A DNA stretch of 13,646 nucleotides from Collinsella sp. (lineage in GTDB: Bacteria; Actinomycetota; Coriobacteriia; Coriobacteriales; Coriobacteriaceae). A program made the translations under genes and the position numbers. Below, piece by piece: positions 6,563 through 13,646 of this stretch. The DNA lies in contig DYAA01000215.1 of NCBI GenBank assembly GCA_019419405.1, positions 1-13,646 on the forward strand, read 5' to 3'. The notes under the pieces were generated by a model. It was not told where the DNA came from, did not search any database, and saw nothing but the letters and a program-made list of their open reading frames with translations. Every line of letters starts with the position of its first letter. The first letter of the stretch is position 1.

Positions 6563-7525
6563 CTACTCGTGGATGCGGGTGCCGGAGAGGCCGGCCATGG
6601 TCTCGGCGGCCTTGTCCAGGGCGCCGATGATGCAGGTGCGGCCCTTGCGGGAGCGGGCGAACTTGATGGCGGCGCGGACCTTGGGCTCCATGGAACCCTT
6701 GCCGAACTGGCCCTCGTCGGCCAGGCGCTCGGCCTCGTCGGCGGTGAGGTCCTCGAGCTCCTCCTGGTTGGGCTTGCCAAAGTTGATGGCGACGTGCTCG
6801 ACGGCGGTCAGCAGGAACAGGACGTCGGCGTCGCAGTCCTCGGCCAGCAGCTCGCCGCCCAGGTCCTTGTCGATGACGGCGGGAACGCCCTTGTAGCAGC
6901 CCTTGTTCTCGTAGTCGCGGACGACGGGGATGCCGCCGCCACCGCAGGCGATGACGATGAACTCGTTGTCGAGCAGGTTGAGGATGGAGTCGGCCTCGAC
7001 GATCTTCTTGGGATCGGGGGAGGCGACGACGCGACGCCAGCCGCGGCCGGAATCCTCGACGAAGACCTTGGAGGGATCCTCGGCCATGAACTCCTTGGCC
7101 TGCTCCTCGGTGTAGAAGGGGCCGATCGGCTTGGTCGGGTTCTTGAACGCGGGATCATCCGGATCGCACTCGATCTGGGTGACGACGGTGGCGGCGTGCC
7201 AACGCTTGTAGCGCTTGTGCATCTCGCGGCCGATGCCCTGCTGCAGGTGATAACCAATGTAGCCCTGGGACATGGCGCCGCACTCGGGCAGCGGCATCTC
7301 GGGGGTACCGATGGCATCGTGGGCAGCGGCGAAGGCGTTCTGGATCATGCCGACCTGCGGGCCGTTGCCGTGGGTGATGATGATCTCGTTACCCTGCTCG
7401 ATAAGACCAAGGAGAGCGTGGGCGGTGTTGCTCACGGCCTCGATCTGCTCGACGGGGTTGTTGCCGAGGGCGTTGCCGCCAAGGGCGACGACAATACGAT
7501 CGGGCTTGCCAAGAGGCTTAGACAT
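6563..7525 (-). CDS. arcC: Carbamate kinase, second and complete copy
   Basis: A complete 320-residue carbamate kinase making ATP from carbamoyl phosphate. Motifs are VALGGNAL (13-20), THGNGPQVG (51-59), ACGGGGIPV (193-201), PAVIDKD (215-221) and GSMEPKV (277-283), all in family order. The start at 7525 has AAAGGA 8 nt upstream; an upstream in-frame ATG 12 codons earlier has less support. The gene stands alone, with its own long upstream region and its own terminator. Its first 131 codons match the operon copy at 1-395 except for the first six codons and eleven silent changes. It could give extra or separately controlled carbamate kinase, for example for carbamoyl phosphate from agmatine or purine breakdown, but nothing adjacent shows that. 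Codon use is strongly G/C-ending, unlike the flanking XRE and ATPase genes. Confidence 0.96.
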   Translation of the reverse strand: MSKPLGKPDRIVVALGGNALGNNPVEQIEAVSNTAHALLGLIEQGNEIIITHGNGPQVGMIQNAFAAAHDAIGTPEMPLPECGAMSQGYIGYHLQQGIGREMHKRYKRWHAATVVTQIECDPDDPAFKNPTKPIGPFYTEEQAKEFMAEDPSKVFVEDSGRGWRRVVASPDPKKIVEADSILNLLDNEFIVIACGGGGIPVVRDYENKGCYKGVPAVIDKDLGGELLAEDCDADVLFLLTAVEHVAINFGKPNQEELEDLTADEAERLADEGQFGKGSMEPKVRAAIKFARSRKGRTCIIGALDKAAETMAGLSGTRIHE

Positions 7526-7891
7526 TGCTGGAATCCTTTCTGTAAAAGGCCTACAACCCATTAATAACCCGCGTCCGTGCGTTACGCGAGTTTATTAAGG
7601 TTTATATTCTCTTTATCGCTCATTTTATTCATTTTGAAAATAGCGGAACGGTGAACGGTCGTTTTTATCCGCTCAGCGTAAAGAACCCCAGCTCACGCAT
7701 ATCTACGCCATTTACGTGCAACTTTATTTAAATGCAGCGAGGATTATGTCGGATTATGCAAACTACATCTCTGCTAAACACAAAACGGACAGCGCAATAT
7801 CTTACTCGCACTATACGAGATTCTATGCACTTATAAGTTGAGTATGCACCCCTGCAAAAACATGGGGCTTTTCATCCAACATAAGGGATAG
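7526..7891. other. Gene-free AT-rich stretch upstream of the second arcC
   Basis: I see no coding sequence here. It should contain the arcC promoter on the minus strand. A TATAAA-like hexamer (7601-7606, minus) is present but lacks a convincing -35, so I do not call it separately. Small repeats are visible: a tandem pair of GGATTATGnn 10-mers (7741-7760), two TATGCAC copies 19 bp apart (7824-7830 and 7843-7849), and a 10-bp palindrome ACTTATAAGT (7829-7838) between them. These may be regulator sites or chance in AT-rich DNA. Confidence 0.4.
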
Positions 7892-8110
7892 CCGATCGCG
7901 CTTCACCCCGCGGCAAGCGACTGCGAGTTCGCAGTATGGAACTTTACCGTCGGCTTCTGCATGAACGCTACCGACGCCCTTTCGCTCCTGCGCGCCCAAG
8001 CAGCCGAGAACGCTAACGGCGCCACTGTCAACCTGGCCGCCCTCAACAACGGCGCCGCCAGCCTTTTCGCAAAGTACCGTGCTGGCTCGCTGGCTTTGAG
8101 GCCTAAGTGA
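7892..8110 (+). pseudogene. 3' remnant of an unidentified gene, or a small ORF starting at 7961
   Basis: A frame open from just after the TAG at 7889-7891 to the TGA at 8108-8110 encodes 72 residues, including ASDCEFAVWNFTVGF, then MNATDALSLL and ending SLALRPK. Codons are mostly G/C-ending with an ordinary amino acid mix, like real genes of this genome and unlike the AT-rich DNA on either side. The only ATG in frame is at 7961, giving 49 residues with no clear ribosome site. The coding character extends upstream of that ATG, so the more likely reading is the C-terminal end of a gene whose 5' part has been lost. I do not recognise the family. An antisense frame overlaps it but includes the neighbouring repeats and looks less gene-like. 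Confidence 0.45.
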
Positions 8111-8118
8111 GCTTTGCT

Positions 8119-8206
8119 ATTTGCCAATTTTTGTATGATTTGGGTCAAATCTATTTGTCAATTTTTGTATGATTAGGGGCAAATCTATTTGCCAATTTTT
8201 GTCAAT
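8119..8206. repeat. Tandem 34-bp direct repeats (two and a half units) upstream of the ATPase gene
   Basis: Unit 1 (8119-8152) and unit 2 (8153-8186) differ at only a few bases, and unit 3 (8187-8206) repeats the first part. Each begins ATTTGYCAATTTTTG and carries TATGAT. The end of each unit and the start of the next make a palindrome, GGCAAAT-CT-ATTTGCC. The array stops 11 bp before the start codon of the ATPase, so it covers its promoter. It could be an operator array or an iteron-like binding site; it lacks the unique spacers of a CRISPR array. Confidence 0.8.
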
Positions 8207-8217
8207 GAGGTGTTTTA

Positions 8218-9579
8218 ATGCTACGCCGCAAAGTCACTGATAGGCTTTTGAGCTGGAAGAATAACTCCCATAAGGCCCTGCTTGTTACCGGTGCGCGTCA
8301 GATTGGCAAGAGCTATGCGATTCGCGCGTTTGGAAAGAGCAACTACGCTTCGTATTATGAGGTCAATCTGCTACTTGATGCCGAGGCAAGAGACGTACTT
8401 GTTGGCGCTAAGAACTCCATTGACTTCATCAACCGTGTGGCCCTTCTTGCGGATGCACCGCTTGTTGAGGGAGATACGCTTATCTTTGTCGATGAGATTC
8501 AGGAGTATCCGCAGATCGTTACACTTATGAAGGCGCTGGTCGAGGACGGACGCTTTAGCTATGTCTTCTCGGGGTCTATGCTTGGGACTGAGTTTAAGGG
8601 GATCTCTTCTTTCCCGGTGGGGTATGTCGAGCACATTGTTATGCGGCCGATGGATTTTGAAGAGTTTTGTTGGGCAAACAGCGTCAGCGAAAATGTGCTT
8701 GCAGATATTCGCAGCCGCCTTGTCGAGAGACGTCCCGTCGAAAATTTTATTCATGAGGCGATGCTCAAAAACTTTAGAGCTTATATCGTTTGCGGCGGCA
8801 TGCCGGAGGTCGTTCAGAACTATATCGATTCGGGCTATTCGCTCGTGAGAACGCGTGAGCTTCAAATTCAGCTAGTCGATCAGTACAAAAGCGATATCTC
8901 TAAATATGCATCGACTCGAGCGTTTAACGTTCGCTCCATTTTCGAGCAAATTCCCGTTCAGCTTGAGGCGGAGTCCCATCGCTTTATCGTCTCGTCTCTA
9001 GGCGAGGGAGCTCGTCTTCAAAAATACGAGCAGGATTTCCTATGGCTGGTGAACGCAGGCGTTGGATTGATGGTCCCCCAGGTGACGGAGGCACGAAGTC
9101 CTCTCAAGAGGACGGAGAAAACGACGGCCTTTAAACTATACGAGTCCGATACAGGTATGCTCGCATCGCGGTATCCCGGCAGCACGGCACGCGCCGTCTA
9201 CCTTGACATGAAAACCCCCAACCTCGGCGGCCTCTATGAGAACGTGGTCGCACAGGAACTCGTTGCCCTCGGAGCAGATACGTGGTACCACCAAACGCGT
9301 GAGGTCGGTGAAGTCGACTTTGTAATCGAAGGTGCCCGCGGGCATGTTGTCCCAATCGAAGTCAAATCGGGCAAGAAAGTTCGAGCACATGCAGCCCTCG
9401 ACCGTTTGATGAGTGTGGGCGAGTACAAAATTCCCGAGGCCGTTGTGCTGAGCCACGAAAACCTTTGCAAAGAGGGCAAGATCCTTTACGTTCCAATCTA
9501 TATGACATTCTGTCTCGATGAGTTTATGGAAAAGGACGACCCCAACAACGATTTCTCGTTTGCACCCATATCCCTCTAG
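8218..9579 (+). CDS. AAA+ ATPase with C-terminal DUF4143 (nuclease-like) domain
   Basis: A 453-residue protein of the widespread ATP-binding/DUF4143 family, whose cellular role is not established. The N-terminal AAA domain shows Walker A GARQIGKS (25-32), Walker B LIFVDE (88-93) and the sensor-like segment FSGS (117-120). The C-terminal part has EVDFVI (365-370, D367) and IEVKSGK (380-386, E381 and K383), the layout of a PD-(D/E)XK nuclease-like core typical of DUF4143. Length is normal for the family. GAGGTG precedes the ATG at 8218. Base and codon use are more AT-rich than arcC or nifJ, with many AT-ending codons, and tandem repeats lie directly upstream. Both suggest accessory, possibly transferred DNA. 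It stands alone and is convergent with nifJ. Family assignment is firm; function is unknown. Confidence 0.9.
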   Translation: MLRRKVTDRLLSWKNNSHKALLVTGARQIGKSYAIRAFGKSNYASYYEVNLLLDAEARDVLVGAKNSIDFINRVALLADAPLVEGDTLIFVDEIQEYPQIVTLMKALVEDGRFSYVFSGSMLGTEFKGISSFPVGYVEHIVMRPMDFEEFCWANSVSENVLADIRSRLVERRPVENFIHEAMLKNFRAYIVCGGMPEVVQNYIDSGYSLVRTRELQIQLVDQYKSDISKYASTRAFNVRSIFEQIPVQLEAESHRFIVSSLGEGARLQKYEQDFLWLVNAGVGLMVPQVTEARSPLKRTEKTTAFKLYESDTGMLASRYPGSTARAVYLDMKTPNLGGLYENVVAQELVALGADTWYHQTREVGEVDFVIEGARGHVVPIEVKSGKKVRAHAALDRLMSVGEYKIPEAVVLSHENLCKEGKILYVPIYMTFCLDEFMEKDDPNNDFSFAPISL

Positions 9580-9629
9580 GCCATCTGGGTCCGCGACCAG
9601 GTCCCCCTCTATGCCCAAAGCAGCGCGTG

Positions 9630-9652
9630 GTTTCGCGGCAAAGCCGCGAAAC
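9630..9652. repeat. Perfect 10-bp hairpin with 3-nt loop downstream of the ATPase gene
   Basis: GTTTCGCGGC (9630-9639) and GCCGCGAAAC (9643-9652) are exact reverse complements around AAA. No T-run follows on either strand, so it does not look like an intrinsic terminator. It could be a dispersed REP-like palindrome or an mRNA 3'-end stabiliser; whether it recurs in the genome cannot be judged from one window. Confidence 0.5.
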
Positions 9653-9722
9653 AGCGACCGGGACAAGGCACCCCACCAACCACGTCCTTCATCAGCCCAC
9701 ACAATCCGAGGACGTAGTCGTA

Positions 9723-9847
9723 GCAGGATCTGAGGGCTGACCTTCGCGGACACTCCGCAGGACGAAAGAACCCCCGCCGCACGTAGTGCGCAGCGGGGGT
9801 TCTTTCATGTCCGAGGACGTCCGCGAAGGTCAGCCCTCAGATCCTGC
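9723..9847. repeat. 125-bp imperfect palindrome with 29-bp perfect arms
   Basis: The arms 9723-9751 and 9819-9847 are exact 29-bp reverse complements. Inside them a symmetric 12/12-nt unpaired section leads to the 14-bp terminator stem at 9764-9806. The element fills the gap between the convergent ATPase and nifJ genes and ends 10 nt from the nifJ stop. An 11-bp direct repeat, TCCGAGGACGT, occurs just outside it (9705-9715) and inside it (9810-9820). It may be a MITE- or REP-like insertion that brought a terminator; no flanking target duplication is evident. Confidence 0.75.
9764..9806. terminator. Bidirectional terminator between the ATPase gene and nifJ
   Basis: GAAAGAACCCCCGC (9764-9777) pairs exactly with GCGGGGGTTCTTTC (9793-9806). 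A smaller CGCAC/GTGCG helix sits at the tip, with a two-base bulge. The GC-rich stem is followed by TTCTTT on both strands, so it can end transcription of both convergent genes. It lies about 50 nt from the nifJ stop and 185 nt from the ATPase stop. Confidence 0.8.
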
Positions 9848-9857
9848 GGTGGGAGAC

Positions 9858-13397
<3,540 letters not shown>

Positions 13398-13646
13398 ATA
13401 CCCCTCTCCTCTCATATAGGTATACAGGCCCCGGCGATCGCCGGGATGTTGGCGTGATGGGATTTTCGCTGTTGCTTCCAATCATCTGACAGGCGGACTT
13501 GGCAGCAGGTACATGGCGTGGAGAGAAGGCATGCCGAGGCGAGGAGGGCTGCACGCGCTCCACAGGCCCAGCTACCCGTCTTGCACATGACCGAGCGCCG
13601 CAAAGGCCGCATGCCGGATGCTCCCGGGCACGCCCCGGCGATGGGA
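13398..13646. promoter_or_regulatory. Upstream region of nifJ with a 16-bp palindrome
   Basis: This 249-bp stretch contains no gene I can support. CCCGGCGATCGCCGGG (13430-13445) is a perfect 16-bp palindrome starting 33 bp before the nifJ start codon. Next to it on the minus strand, TGTATACCTATA (13414-13425) could be an extended -10, but I see no good -35. If that promoter is right, the palindrome would overlap the spacer, a repressor-like position (inference). The remainder, about 13450-13646, has no recognisable signal. Confidence 0.4.

Noticed and set aside
6569..7564. A 331-codon open frame opposite the second arcC, with a similar one opposite the partial copy
   Set aside because: Same cause as above: an antisense shadow of a highly biased gene with low-complexity Val/Leu/Gly/Asp composition.
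8119..8206. CRISPR array
   Set aside because: The repeats are directly adjacent with no unique spacers, there are under three units, and no cas genes are present.
13412..13612. A 66-codon minus-strand frame upstream of nifJ
   Set aside because: Cys/Arg/Ala-rich with no ribosome site, crossing the palindrome; no sign of real coding.

Overview
The window looks like chromosomal DNA of a GC-rich anaerobic actinobacterium. The best guess is Coriobacteriia, a Collinsella- or Olsenella-like gut bacterium. This rests on the strong G/C preference at third codon positions in arcC and nifJ, the full-length one-chain pyruvate:ferredoxin oxidoreductase, and a complete arginine deiminase (ADI) fermentation operon. 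The genus is an inference, because there is no rRNA or marker gene here.

Positions 1-4236 (minus strand) hold an ADI operon in the order arcD (YfcC-type transporter), arcA (arginine deiminase), arcB (catabolic ornithine carbamoyltransferase) and arcC (carbamate kinase, cut by the window edge). Together they import arginine, deiminate it to citrulline, split that to ornithine and carbamoyl phosphate, and make ATP. A perfect stem-loop sits between arcA and arcB. Positions 4237-4513 form a divergent control region with a 29-bp palindrome, a second dyad of the same design 30 bp away, and an arginine-rich leader ORF with a perfect Shine-Dalgarno sequence that overlaps the start of arcD.

Positions 4514-6416 (plus strand) hold a second, divergent arginine deiminase-like gene, coupled by a 1-nt gap to an XRE/S24-type regulator. 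The deiminase-like protein keeps the catalytic Cys, His, Glu and Asp residues but has Phe where active ADIs have a mobile substrate-contacting Arg. The regulator has Arg in place of the S24 Lys. This pair and the operator region between it and arcD form the most unusual unit in the window.

Positions 6462-7525 (minus strand) hold a second, complete arcC with its own terminator. Its first 131 codons encode the same protein as the partial arcC except for one residue. Positions 7526-8217 are a gene-poor, AT-rich stretch ending in a truncated coding remnant and an array of 34-bp direct repeats. These lead into an AAA+/DUF4143 ATPase (8218-9579, plus), probably an accessory gene. A 125-bp imperfect palindrome containing a bidirectional terminator separates it from the convergent nifJ gene (9858-13397, minus), which encodes pyruvate:ferredoxin oxidoreductase. 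The last 249 bp are the upstream region of nifJ, with a 16-bp perfect palindrome and no recognisable gene.
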